Shown here one piece after another: positions 47,785-55,958 of a stretch of DNA of 64,000 nt. A program made the position numbers and the translations under genes. The stretch is taken from contig NZ_FOEF01000004.1 of assembly GCF_900110575.1 (NCBI RefSeq), positions 434,001 through 498,000 of the forward strand, in the 5' to 3' direction. Under the pieces are notes generated by a model. It saw only the letters and a list, made by a program, of their open reading frames with translations, was not told the DNA's origin and searched no databases. This stretch comes from Amycolatopsis saalfeldensis (GTDB lineage: Bacteria > Actinomycetota > Actinomycetes > Mycobacteriales > Pseudonocardiaceae). Positions within the stretch are counted from its first letter, which is position 1. Each line of letters starts with the position of its first letter.

Positions 47785-49662
47785 TCAGCCCAGTTGCAGG
47801 TCCACGAAACACCAGCGCCAGGTCTCGCCCGGCTCGTAGCTGCGCATCACCGGGTGCCTGCTGTCGTGGAAGTGCTGGGTCGCGTGCTTGCGCGGTGAGG
47901 AGTCGCAGCAGGCGACGTTGCCGCATTTCACGCACATCCGCAGGTGCACCCAGGTCGTGCCCTCCGCGATGCACGCCGCGCAGCTGTCGGCGGAACTCGG
48001 CTCGACCGTCTTCCAGTCGTGCGAAAGGTGCTTGCACGAGCCGGCGGTCGCGGCCGGGGTGCTCAGCTCACGTTCGTCCACCAGCGGTTCCTCCTCATCG
48101 CGGTCGAGCATCGATTCCTCGATGTCGAGCCGGGCCAGTACCCGCCGCAACACGTCGTCGTCGGCGGTCCCGTTGTCGCGGGCGCTCAGGAACTGCGCAC
48201 GCTCCACCTCCAGCAGCTGCACGCGCAGCCGGCGGTAGGCGTCGCTGGGCGTCTCCGCGAGCGTGCTCTGCCGTCCGAGCTGCTCCCAGGCCGAGTCGGC
48301 GCGGTACTGCAGGCGGTCCTGGAGCCGCTGGATCACCTCGGGCGGGTCGTCGGGCGTGCGCAGCTCCTCCAGCCGGGCCAGCGCCACGCGGGTCATGTCG
48401 TTGAGCACGGCCGCCTCCTGCAGCGCGTCCTCCGCCGGGTCCGGCCGGGGCAGCCGCAGCCGCCGGATCAGCAGGGGCAGCGACATGCCCTGCACCAGCA
48501 GGGTCCCGGCGACCACCACGAACGCCGCCAGGACGAGGACCGCGCGCTGCGGGGTGTCGGCGGGCAGCACGAACGCGGCGGCCAGCGTCACCACCCCGCG
48601 CATGCCGGCCCACGCGATCACCGCCGAGTAGCGCCACGGCCAGATCTTCGCCCGCGCGGAGTGCAGCCGGTGGCTCAGCCGCTTGGACAGGCCGATGCCG
48701 ATCATCCACAGCACCCGCGTCACGATCGTCGCGCCCAGCACCGCCGCGCAGATGCCCACGAGCTCCGCGAACGACAGCCCGCTCTTCGCCACTTCGGCGA
48801 GGATCCGGCGCAGCTGCAGGCCGATCAGCAGGAAGACCATGTTCTCCAGCAGGAACTGCACCGTCTGCCAGTTGAGCCTGCTCGCCAGCCGCGACGAGCC
48901 GGACAGGATCCGCGGCGAACGGTGGCCCAGGATCAGCCCGGCGACGACCACCGCCAGCACCCCCGAGCCGTGCGCCGCCTCGGCCGCCAGATAGGCGACG
49001 AAGGGCACCGCGAACGAGAGCGCCGTGTCGCTGACCGGGTCGTCCATCCGCGCCCGCACCCACGACGCCACCACGCCGATCACGCCGCCCACCACGGCGC
49101 CGCCGACGGCCGCGAGCAGGAAGTCGAGCCCGACCTGCCACAGCGTGACCGAGCCGGCGATGGCCGCGATGGCCGTGCGCAGGGCGACCAGCGCGGCCGC
49201 GTCGTTGAACAGGCTCTCGCCCTCCAGCAGCCGCACCAGCTTGCGCGGCATGCCGACGCGCCGGGCGACGACGCTCGCGGCCACCGCGTCCGGCGGCGCC
49301 ACCACCGCGCCCAGCGCGATGCCGGCGGCCAGCGGCAGCCCGGGGACCACGGCCCCGGCGGCCAGCCCGACGCCGAACGTGGTGAACACGACCAGTCCCA
49401 CCGACAGCAGCGCGATCGGCCCGCGCAGCTTGCGGAACGCGATCAGCGAGGTCTGGATGGAGGCCGAGTACAGCAGCGGCGGCAGCAGCCCGAGCAGCAC
49501 GACTTCGGGGTCGAGCTGGAACTCCGGCACCCCCGGCACGTACGAGGCGGCGACCCCCACCGCCACCAGGCACAGGGGCGCCGACCAGTCCAGCCGCCGC
49601 GCGATCGCCGTGACGAGGAGGACCGTCACGACCAGCCCTACCAACCCTGCCGCGAACTCCAC
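47785..49662 (-). CDS. CPA1-type Na+/H+ antiporter with C-terminal UBP zinc finger
   Basis: 625 residues. The first ~410 form a monovalent cation/proton antiporter with about twelve helices; transport residues are in APPDAVAASVVARRVGMPRK and LLEGESLFNDAAALVALRTA (Asp/Glu-Asn-Asp). A long cytoplasmic helical region follows. The last ~85 residues are a UBP-type zinc finger (SCKHLSHDW, SCAACIAEGT, MCVKCGNVACCDSSPRKHA), a fusion frequent in actinobacteria whose role is unknown. I chose GTG 49662; the frame upstream overlaps the divergent esterase promoter. Confidence 0.92.
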   Translation of the reverse strand: MEFAAGLVGLVVTVLLVTAIARRLDWSAPLCLVAVGVAASYVPGVPEFQLDPEVVLLGLLPPLLYSASIQTSLIAFRKLRGPIALLSVGLVVFTTFGVGLAAGAVVPGLPLAAGIALGAVVAPPDAVAASVVARRVGMPRKLVRLLEGESLFNDAAALVALRTAIAAIAGSVTLWQVGLDFLLAAVGGAVVGGVIGVVASWVRARMDDPVSDTALSFAVPFVAYLAAEAAHGSGVLAVVVAGLILGHRSPRILSGSSRLASRLNWQTVQFLLENMVFLLIGLQLRRILAEVAKSGLSFAELVGICAAVLGATIVTRVLWMIGIGLSKRLSHRLHSARAKIWPWRYSAVIAWAGMRGVVTLAAAFVLPADTPQRAVLVLAAFVVVAGTLLVQGMSLPLLIRRLRLPRPDPAEDALQEAAVLNDMTRVALARLEELRTPDDPPEVIQRLQDRLQYRADSAWEQLGRQSTLAETPSDAYRRLRVQLLEVERAQFLSARDNGTADDDVLRRVLARLDIEESMLDRDEEEPLVDERELSTPAATAGSCKHLSHDWKTVEPSSADSCAACIAEGTTWVHLRMCVKCGNVACCDSSPRKHATQHFHDSRHPVMRSYEPGETWRWCFVDLQLG

Positions 49663-49713
49663 GGGGTAATCATCACCCGGGACCCCGCGGCCGCGCTCAC
49701 GGGAGCCCCGGAA

Positions 49714-49736
49714 TTGTCGGTGGTGATCGTTAGGCT
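49714..49736 (+). promoter_or_regulatory. RecA-NDp/PafBC-type promoter of the carboxylesterase gene
   Basis: TTGTCGGTG (49714-49722), 8 bp, TAGGCT (49731-49736). This is an exact match to TTGTCRGTG-N8-TANNNT. The GTG start at 49743 lies 6 nt beyond, predicting a leaderless, DNA-damage-induced transcript. Confidence 0.8.
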
Positions 49737-49742
49737 GGCCGC

Positions 49743-51158
49743 GTGAAGACAGTCGAGGTGCGCGGCGGGGCCGTGCGAGGGGAGACCCCAGAGGGGATCG
49801 CGGTGTGGCTCGGTGTGCCGTATGCCGAGCCACCGGTGGGCGGGCTGCGCTTCCGCGCGCCCCGCCCGGCACCGCCATGGGCGGGCGTCCGCGACGCCAC
49901 GAGGTTCGCCGCGCGGGCGCCGCAGCCCGAGCTGACCGGGCGCGGCTTCACCGGAGACGAAGACTGCTTGTACCTGAACGTGTACGCGCCGGCTGAGCCC
50001 GGGCCGCACCCGGTGCTGGTGTGGATCCACGGCGGGGGCGGGGTGATGGGCGCGCCGCACCAGTTCGACCCGTCGGCGTACGCGCGGCGCGGGGTCGTGG
50101 TGGTGACCGTGGCGTATCGGCTGGGCGTGCTCGGCCTGCTGCACCTGCCGGGGGTGTCCGACGGGAACCTGTCGCTGCGGGACCAGGTGCTGGCGCTGGA
50201 GTGGGTGCGGGACAACGTCGCGGCGTTCGGCGGCGATCCGGCGCGGGTCACGCTCGCGGGGCAGTCGAACGGCGGCCGGACCGTCGGCACGCTGCTCGCC
50301 GTGCCCGCGGCCCGCGGGCTGTTCCGGCAGGCGATCGTGCAGAGCGGCACCGGCGTCGGGTCCGTGGTGCACACGCCGGCCGAGGGCGCCGCGGTGGCTT
50401 CGGCCGTGCTGGCGGACCTCGACGTGCCGGCCGAAGCGCTCGCGACCTTGCCGGTGGAGCGGATTCTCGAGGCGCAGCAACGGGTCGCGGCCGCGTCGGG
50501 CACATTGGTGACCTATCGCGTGGTGGTCGACGGCTCGCTGGTGCCGGAGCGGCCGGGGGAGGCGGTCGCCGGGGGAGCGGCGCGGGAGGTCCGGGTGCTG
50601 GCCGGCACCACGGCCGACGAGCAGGACCTGTTCTCCTGGCTGCAAAGCGGTGGCGCGAACCTGCTCGGCGCAGGCTCCACGATGCTCGACGCCGCCGCGA
50701 TCGAGCGGATGACCGCCGCGTACCGCGCGCTGCTGCCGGACTGGCCCGAGGACCAGCTCCGCAACCGCGCCCTGACCGCGGGCGACTGGTGGCTGCCCGC
50801 GATCCGCCTGGCCGAGACCCAGCACGCGGCGGGCGGCGCGGCCTGGATGTACCGGCTGGACTGGCGGATCGCCCCGCGCGGCCACGGCCTCGGCGCCCCG
50901 CACGGCCTCGACCTGCTGCTGATGTTCGACGACGTGGCCAACCGGAACTGGCGTTTCCTGTTCGCCGCGAAGAAGCCGGACCCCGCGCGCCTCCAGGCGG
51001 TCGCGGAGGAGATGTTCGAGGCCTGGCACGCCTTCGTCACCACCGGCGACCCCGGCTGGCCACCGTACGAGCCGGACCGGCGGATGACCCGGCTGTTCGA
51101 CGACGTCACCCGGACCGTGCCGGACCCGGATCGCGAACAGCGGCTGTTGTGGGAGTGA
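49743..51158 (+). CDS. Type B carboxylesterase (para-nitrobenzyl esterase-like)
   Basis: 471-residue cytoplasmic esterase of the cholinesterase-like group. The oxyanion hole is WIHGGGGVMG, the nucleophile is S175 in LAGQSNGGRTVG (Gln replaces the usual Glu, Asn the usual Ala), and DCLYLNVYAP and the EDCLYLN block are diagnostic. The His is expected in the GLGAPHGLDL region. It should cleave esters of carboxylic acids; the physiological substrate is unknown. The promoter is of the PafBC DNA-damage type, unexpected for this family. GTG 49743 is fixed by that promoter. Confidence 0.92.
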   Translation: MKTVEVRGGAVRGETPEGIAVWLGVPYAEPPVGGLRFRAPRPAPPWAGVRDATRFAARAPQPELTGRGFTGDEDCLYLNVYAPAEPGPHPVLVWIHGGGGVMGAPHQFDPSAYARRGVVVVTVAYRLGVLGLLHLPGVSDGNLSLRDQVLALEWVRDNVAAFGGDPARVTLAGQSNGGRTVGTLLAVPAARGLFRQAIVQSGTGVGSVVHTPAEGAAVASAVLADLDVPAEALATLPVERILEAQQRVAAASGTLVTYRVVVDGSLVPERPGEAVAGGAAREVRVLAGTTADEQDLFSWLQSGGANLLGAGSTMLDAAAIERMTAAYRALLPDWPEDQLRNRALTAGDWWLPAIRLAETQHAAGGAAWMYRLDWRIAPRGHGLGAPHGLDLLLMFDDVANRNWRFLFAAKKPDPARLQAVAEEMFEAWHAFVTTGDPGWPPYEPDRRMTRLFDDVTRTVPDPDREQRLLWE

Positions 51159-51183
51159 GGTCGATTCGATGAGGAAATGACGG

Positions 51184-52180
51184 TCACCGGCAGCGTCGAT
51201 CAACGGGCTTTTCGCCTGAGCGCCTGACCTGGGCGAGCGCCGCGGCGCGGAGACAGAGCAGCAACGGGAGGGATCCGTCGTCGCGCAGCCGCGCGGGCAG
51301 CGCAGTCCCGGCTGCGAGCTCACGGCCGATCACGGCGAGGTCGAGCATCGTCACGCCTGCGCTGTACAGCCGCGCCGCGTGGACGGCGGGCGGCCAGCGT
51401 GGCGCTGTCGACCGACAGCGTGGTGACACCGAAGAATTCCGGTTTGGCGCCGCGCTTTATCCAACGCGCGAAGCCGGTGAGGCGAGGTGATCTCATCGGC
51501 GTGGACGCCGGACTCCTCGCGCAGCTCGCGTTCCATGCCCGCGCCGACGGCGGTGTGCAAGAGCCGTCGCTCGCCGCCATCGGCTGTGCGCAGGTCGCGG
51601 GGCTCCAGCGAACCGCTGCCCGACGGCGCGAGCAGCAGCCCGCTGACCGAGTTTCGCGCCGACTGCCGGACGGCGACGAGTTTGCCGTCGGTGGTGAAGG
51701 CGATCGTCGAGACGCCGGCCAGCGTACGCAGCGCGCCGAGCCGAGCCCGCCAGTTCTTCGCGGCGCAGGTCGTACTCCTCACCGGTGCCGGTCCTGGTGA
51801 TCCGCAGCGAGGCGAGTTCGTTGGAGCAGACGGCGTCGAAGAATCGGGCGCAGTGCAACTCGATCGGCGCCGGGCGCGCGCCCGTGACGGGCAATGGTTC
51901 GCTGCGCATGCCGACGATCGGGCCGTTGAACAACAGGCGCCCGCGGGCGCGCAGCGAGAGAACGTGCGGCGCGGTGGCCTTGAGCTTCGGCGGCAGCCGG
52001 TAGGGCTCCGTCGGTGACGGTGATGCCGAAGGTCTCCTCGCTCAGCGCCGTGTCGATGGCGGTGAACTCGTAACCGGCCGGACGTCACGCACGAGCGTCA
52101 CGATTCCCAGCGCCAGCGCGACGATCGAAAGCACCACGCCGAACGCGCTGGGACAACGCCGATCGCGGACACGGCGACCG
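51184..52180 (-). pseudogene. Multiply frameshifted gene with membrane anchor and Nudix-like C-terminus
   Basis: Fragments in three minus-strand frames line up into one decayed gene. From the 5' end: a hydrophobic helix (GVVLSIVALALGIVTLVRD), YEFTAIDTALSEETFGITV, LLFNGPIVGMRSEPLPVTGA, FDAVCSNELASLRITRTGTG, then LAGVSTIAFTTDGKLVAVRQ, ERELREESGVHADEI (second half of a Nudix box), WIKRGAKPEFFGVTTLSVD and a helical tail ending at 51184. At least four frame changes are needed. No intact protein is possible. Confidence 0.7.
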
Positions 52181-52181
52181 G

Positions 52182-52264
52182 TCACTCACCGGAGCCGACG
52201 AAGGTCAGGTAGTCCGCCTTGGCCCGGGCGCGGCGGGTCAGTTTCCCCATCGCCGCTTTGTTCA
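52182..52264 (-). pseudogene. 3' fragment of an unidentified gene
   Basis: A minus-strand frame reads LNKAAMGKLTRRARAKADYL followed by a short tail and TGA at 52184-52182. It looks like the C-terminal end of a protein but the upstream part is absent. AMP-forming ligase tails are one vague resemblance; I do not assign it. Confidence 0.35.
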
Positions 52265-52272
52265 GCACGCTT

Positions 52273-52647
52273 TCAGCGCGCGTCGAGGTAGAACCAGCGA
52301 CCTGCTTCGCGGACGAAGCGGCTGTTCTCGTGCTGCGCGTCGGACCGGCCTTGGAGACGGTAGTGTGCGCGGAACTCGACCGTGCCCTCGTTCTGCAGCA
52401 GCCCGCCGCCGGTGCGGCCGATGATCTCCAGCCCGGTCCACACCCGATCGTCGTCCAGCCGCAGCCGCTTCGGCCGGGTCGTCGGGTGCCAGGTTCCGAG
52501 CAGGTACGCGGGATCCCCGACGGCGAACGCGCAGTACCGCGAACGCATCAGCAGCTCGGCGGTGGGGGCGGTCCGGCTTCCGTCGTGGAACCGGCCGCAG
52601 CAGAGGTCGTACGGCTCGCCGAGGCCGCAGGGGCAGGAGGTGCTCAC
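52273..52647 (-). CDS. YchJ/UPF0225 family SEC-C motif protein
   Basis: 124 residues. The N-terminal SEC-C zinc motif is CPCGLGEPYDLCCGRFHDG, then YCAFAVGDPAYLLGTWHP and a C-terminal WFYLDAR strand; this is the standard UPF0225 layout. Function unknown. GTG 52647 is preceded 7 nt upstream by CACAAT on the minus strand (52660-52655), a good -10 box in leaderless spacing. Surrounded on both sides by decayed genes but itself intact. Confidence 0.88.
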   Translation of the reverse strand: MSTSCPCGLGEPYDLCCGRFHDGSRTAPTAELLMRSRYCAFAVGDPAYLLGTWHPTTRPKRLRLDDDRVWTGLEIIGRTGGGLLQNEGTVEFRAHYRLQGRSDAQHENSRFVREAGRWFYLDAR

Positions 52648-52775
52648 CCGACCGATTGTGTCTCCAGCTCCCGCACACGGGCGACCCAGGTGGCGAACCG
52701 CGCGGGATCGCTGCCGTCTCGCGCGAGCCGGGTTCGAACGCCGAACAGTTGCCCGCGCCAGAACGCGAGCGTGAC
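52645..52775 (-). pseudogene. 3' remnant of a DUF1801-like gene
   Basis: Minus-strand frame HVTLAFWRGQLFGVRTRLAR, then FATWVARVRELETQS and a stop overlapping the ychJ-type start. HV.L.FWRG is reminiscent of DUF1801 proteins. An in-frame stop lies just upstream (near 52777), so the 5' part is lost. Confidence 0.4.
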
Positions 52776-52825
52776 GTGCGTGCCCTACGCCTGGCCGGTC
52801 AAACCGCATTCCGGTCCGGCCATGG

Positions 52826-53305
52826 TCACGCCCGGGCGCGCCGTACCCCGGACTCGGCGGCTTCCTTCGCGCCGCGCACGGCGAGCTGGTCCGCCTTCTC
52901 GTTCTCCGGCAGGCCCGCGTGCCCCTTGACCCACAGCCACTCGACCTGGTGCCGCTCGCCCGCGGACTCGAGGCGCTGCCAGAGGTCGGCGTTCTTCACG
53001 GGCTGCTTGGCCTGGGTCTGCCAGCCGTTCTTCTTCCAGCGGGCCACCCATTGCGTGATGCCGTTGCGCACGTAGGTGCTGTCGGTGTAGATCCGCACCA
53101 CCGACGGCCGCTTGAGGCTCTCCAGCGCGCGGATCGGCGCCATCAGCTCCATGCGGTTGTTGGTGGTCACCGTGGTCTCGCCGCCGTACAGCTCGCGCTC
53201 GTGCCGGCCGTACCGCAGGTACGCGCCCCAGCCGCCGGGCCCGGGATTGCCGCTGCAGGCGCCGTCGGTGTAGATCTCCACTGCCTGTTCGTTGTCCTCC
53301 GCCAC
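52826..53305 (-). CDS. rnhA: Ribonuclease HI
   Basis: 159 residues, close to the usual RNase HI length. The catalytic acidic residues are all visible: D14 in [17 protein letters not shown], Glu in [10 protein letters not shown], Asp in IYTDSTYV and Asp in ENEKADQLA, with the flexible-loop His in KGHAGLP. It removes RNA from RNA-DNA hybrids. GTG 53305 has TAGGGT 6 nt upstream on the minus strand (53317-53312), the leaderless arrangement. Confidence 0.96.
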   Translation of the reverse strand: MAEDNEQAVEIYTDGACSGNPGPGGWGAYLRYGRHERELYGGETTVTTNNRMELMAPIRALESLKRPSVVRIYTDSTYVRNGITQWVARWKKNGWQTQAKQPVKNADLWQRLESAGERHQVEWLWVKGHAGLPENEKADQLAVRGAKEAAESGVRRARA

Positions 53306-53365
53306 GCGGCGACCCTACCGATCCGGCCCGCGGAGGCCACGGAGGCTCGGCCGCACGCGGTCAGT

Positions 53366-54193
53366 TCACCGGCCCGGCGGCATCCGCAATTCGACCTCGA
53401 CGCCTTTCGCGGTCCTGATCGTGAACGCTGCACACGTGACCGAGAGTCCCTGGCCGGTCAGCGCCCGCACCCGGTCGCCGTACCGCTGGGACATCGCGTG
53501 CGTCAGCTCGCCGACCCGCGCCCCGTCCAGCCGGACCTCGATCGCCTCCTGCCCGCGGTACTTCCCGCTTCCGATGCGACAGAAGGAAAGCGACGCGATC
53601 ACGGCCCGCGGCTCGCCCCCGGGAGCCGGCGCGTAGCGCGCCAGCACGTCCTGGTGCGCGTGCTCTTGGGTCACCCTGCACGACCAATCGTTGCGCAGCA
53701 GCACCGCTCCCTCCACCCGGCGGGCGACGAACGGCTCCGCGAGCCCGAGCGCGACCTGCAGGTCACGCGGCCGGGAGAGGTGCAGGTAGATGCCGTAGAA
53801 CCTCTCGCCGCCGCCGGTGATCCGCGCGGCGCAGGTGCCCACGAAACCGCGTTCCCCCAGCGCGAGCAGCGAAGGCTGATACTCGGCCGCGAGTTCCCGT
53901 GGCAGGTAGCCGACTCTGAACGGCTTCCCGTCGATCAAGACGTCGACGCGTACGGCGTGATGGTCCCATTCGTTTTCGGGCTCGGGCGTGAGCGCTGCCG
54001 TCACGGGGAGATGCTCGTCGAACTCCTGACCCGCGACCTGGCCGCGCGCGGCGGCGAACAGGGCAGGCTGGTAGTGCGATTCCCCGGCGACCGGGAACCG
54101 TCCGTCGTCCGGCAACGGCAGGTAATCCGGCGCGTTCCGCGGCGGCGCGGTCAGCGCGACCGCCGGTGCCCTCTTGGTGAACAGCGACCACAT
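53366..54193 (-). CDS. HIRAN-domain protein
   Basis: 275 residues. A HIRAN-like domain is suggested by VAGESHYQPALFAAA, the PENEWDHHAVRVDVLIDGKP strand pair and VGYLPRELAAEYQP (about residues 30-130). HIRAN domains bind single-stranded or branched DNA ends, usually fused to helicases; here the protein stands alone. The C-terminal half has a repeat-like second beta region and no catalytic motif. ATG 54193 has AGGAGG at 6 bp. Neighbour of rnhA, so a DNA-repair role is plausible but unproven. Confidence 0.75.
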   Translation of the reverse strand: MWSLFTKRAPAVALTAPPRNAPDYLPLPDDGRFPVAGESHYQPALFAAARGQVAGQEFDEHLPVTAALTPEPENEWDHHAVRVDVLIDGKPFRVGYLPRELAAEYQPSLLALGERGFVGTCAARITGGGERFYGIYLHLSRPRDLQVALGLAEPFVARRVEGAVLLRNDWSCRVTQEHAHQDVLARYAPAPGGEPRAVIASLSFCRIGSGKYRGQEAIEVRLDGARVGELTHAMSQRYGDRVRALTGQGLSVTCAAFTIRTAKGVEVELRMPPGR

Positions 54194-54332
54194 CGTCGAC
54201 CTCCTGGTAGCGCCAGGTAGTCGCCCGCCCGGCACCGCCCGTTACGAGCCACGTGCCCGCATGCTGGGAACGGGAATGCCCCTGTCTCCCGGACGTTCCC
54301 CCTGACAGCAGGGCCGACGAAAGGGGCACGTG

Positions 54333-55118
54333 ATGACCGTGGACTTCGCCCGCGAGTGGCAGGACTGGAAGACCGGGCGCGAAACCGACCTCGCCGATCC
54401 GTACGGGTGGCTGGCGCTCGTTTCGCTCGACTGGCTGGAGAACGCCCCGCGCGCGTACGCCGGGCTGCCCGGCCGCTGGTGGCAGGACGCGGACGCCGCG
54501 TACGTCGACCCGGACGGCGGCGAGCTCGTCCACGACGGCGAGCCGATCACCGCGGTGCGCCGGTTCGAGCTGGTCAACAGCGGCGCCGGCACCCGCGTGA
54601 CGGCCGGCGACCTCGAGATCGAGATCGCGCGCCGGTCCGGGTACCTGATCCGGGTGCACGACCCGAAGGCGCCGGTGCTCCAGGCGTTCCACGGCGTCCC
54701 GTCCTACGGCCCGGACCCGGCGTGGTCCGTGACGGCGCGGTTCGAGCCGTTCGACTCGCCGCGGCCCACGACAGTCGGCGCCGTCGTCGAAGGGCTCAGC
54801 CACGTCTACACCGCGCCCGGCCTGGTCCGCTTCGAACTCGGCGGCGAGGAGCACACGCTCACCGCGTTCAACGGCAAGAACGGCGGCCTCAACATCCTCT
54901 TCACCGATGCCACCAGCGGCGTCACGACGTACGCGGCCAACCGCTCGCTCCCGGTCGCCGCCCCGTCCGCCGACGGCACGGTCACGCTGGACTTCAACCG
55001 CGCCGTCAACCTGCCCTGTGCCTTCACGGACTTCGCCACCTGCCCGCTCCCGCCCGAGGGCAACCGCCTGCCGCTGGCGGTGGAGGCGGGGGAGAAGGTG
55101 CCGTACGAACGCGGCTGA
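54333..55118 (+). CDS. DUF1684 domain protein
   Basis: 261 residues, cytoplasmic. The family pattern is clear: DPYGWLALVSLDWLENAPRA near the N-terminus, SYGPDPAWSVTARFEPFDSP in the middle, FNGKNGGLNILFTDATSGVT and the conserved tail NRAVNLPCAFTDFATCPLPP. Function is unknown across the family. ATG 54333 follows AAGGGG; a GTG at 54330 directly before it is less likely. Confidence 0.9.
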   Translation: MTVDFAREWQDWKTGRETDLADPYGWLALVSLDWLENAPRAYAGLPGRWWQDADAAYVDPDGGELVHDGEPITAVRRFELVNSGAGTRVTAGDLEIEIARRSGYLIRVHDPKAPVLQAFHGVPSYGPDPAWSVTARFEPFDSPRPTTVGAVVEGLSHVYTAPGLVRFELGGEEHTLTAFNGKNGGLNILFTDATSGVTTYAANRSLPVAAPSADGTVTLDFNRAVNLPCAFTDFATCPLPPEGNRLPLAVEAGEKVPYERG

Positions 55119-55433
55119 AGCCGCCGATTGTGCCATTGCCCGGCCGTGCCTTGACGGGACAATTCCTGTCGTTTAAACGCGGGACGGTGAAGTCGATCAT
55201 TCCGCCGGGTGGCGCGCGTGGCTGACGCGGCCCGGCGGACCTGCGCGTTTCCGGTTTCTGTCGCGTTTGTGTCAGGGAATCAGTACCCGTCATCGGGGCC
55301 TGGTTCGTCGAATGGTTTCGTTTCTCGATCGTTGCCGCCGGTGGTCCATCCGGGTTTCATCCGCTGACAGCGAATATGCTTCCGCGTAAGCTCTCCCCCG
55401 CCGCTCTTCATGATCACAGCCGGGGGAGGTTGT
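55119..55433. promoter_or_regulatory. Upstream region of the four-gene ATPase operon
   Basis: 315 bp, AT-richer than average. A TATGCT -10-like box lies at 55375-55380, about 54 bp before the first gene. A second possible promoter is TTGACG at 55151-55156 with TAAACG 17 bp later. No clear operator is seen. Confidence 0.45.
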
Positions 55434-55958
55434 GTGCTGGAAACCTTGGTTCGCCACGGTAATTTCGGTGAGGACTACGTCCGCACGCTCGCCTCCGCGG
55501 CGGGCTTGTTCGTGCGCGCGTACAGCCTCGAGCGCGACGGAATCGATCTCGGGATTCGTTTCCCCGGCCGCGTGAACGGCGTCGCTTCGCCGGGTATCGA
55601 AGTGCAGATTCGGGCGTGGCCGGACCCGCGCGAAGCGCCATCCGCAGCGGAATGGGACTTCACCGGAATCACAGAGGTGCAATTCAACCGCATCGCGGGC
55701 GACGACTTCACCATCCCGCGGTATCTGCTGCTGGTCAGGGTTCCACAGGAAATCGGCGAGTACGCTGAATTCCGCACGGACGGAATGCTCTTCCGGCATC
55801 TGGCCTACTACTGGTCGGGCCGCGACGAGGCCCCCGTCGACGAGCCCAGTCCCGAGCGCCACCGGTCCGTGCGGGTGCCGGTCGCGAACGTGCTGACCGT
55901 CCGCAGCCTGCGCGCGCTGGTCTGCTCGGTGCGGCCGCAGGACGGAAGCGTCGCATGA
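55434..55958 (+). CDS. DUF4365 (PD-(D/E)XK nuclease-like) protein
   Basis: 174 residues. The DUF4365 pattern is visible: an N-terminal helix with Glu (HGNFGEDYVRTLASAAG), the Asp of RDGIDLGIRF and the strand IEVQIRAW. In the family the last motif is usually QxK; here it is Q-I-R, so the catalytic Lys is replaced by Arg, which may alter or abolish cleavage. GTG 55434 has GGAGG 4 nt upstream; ATG 55410 is the alternative. Last codons overlap the next gene by 4 bp. First gene of the ATPase operon; presumed effector or DNA-end-binding subunit. Confidence 0.78.
   Translation: MLETLVRHGNFGEDYVRTLASAAGLFVRAYSLERDGIDLGIRFPGRVNGVASPGIEVQIRAWPDPREAPSAAEWDFTGITEVQFNRIAGDDFTIPRYLLLVRVPQEIGEYAEFRTDGMLFRHLAYYWSGRDEAPVDEPSPERHRSVRVPVANVLTVRSLRALVCSVRPQDGSVA

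Noticed and set aside
52725..52745. tRNA T-loop-like GGGTTCGAACG
   Set aside because: No acceptor stem, anticodon arm or D-loop around it; the segment belongs to a decayed coding frame.
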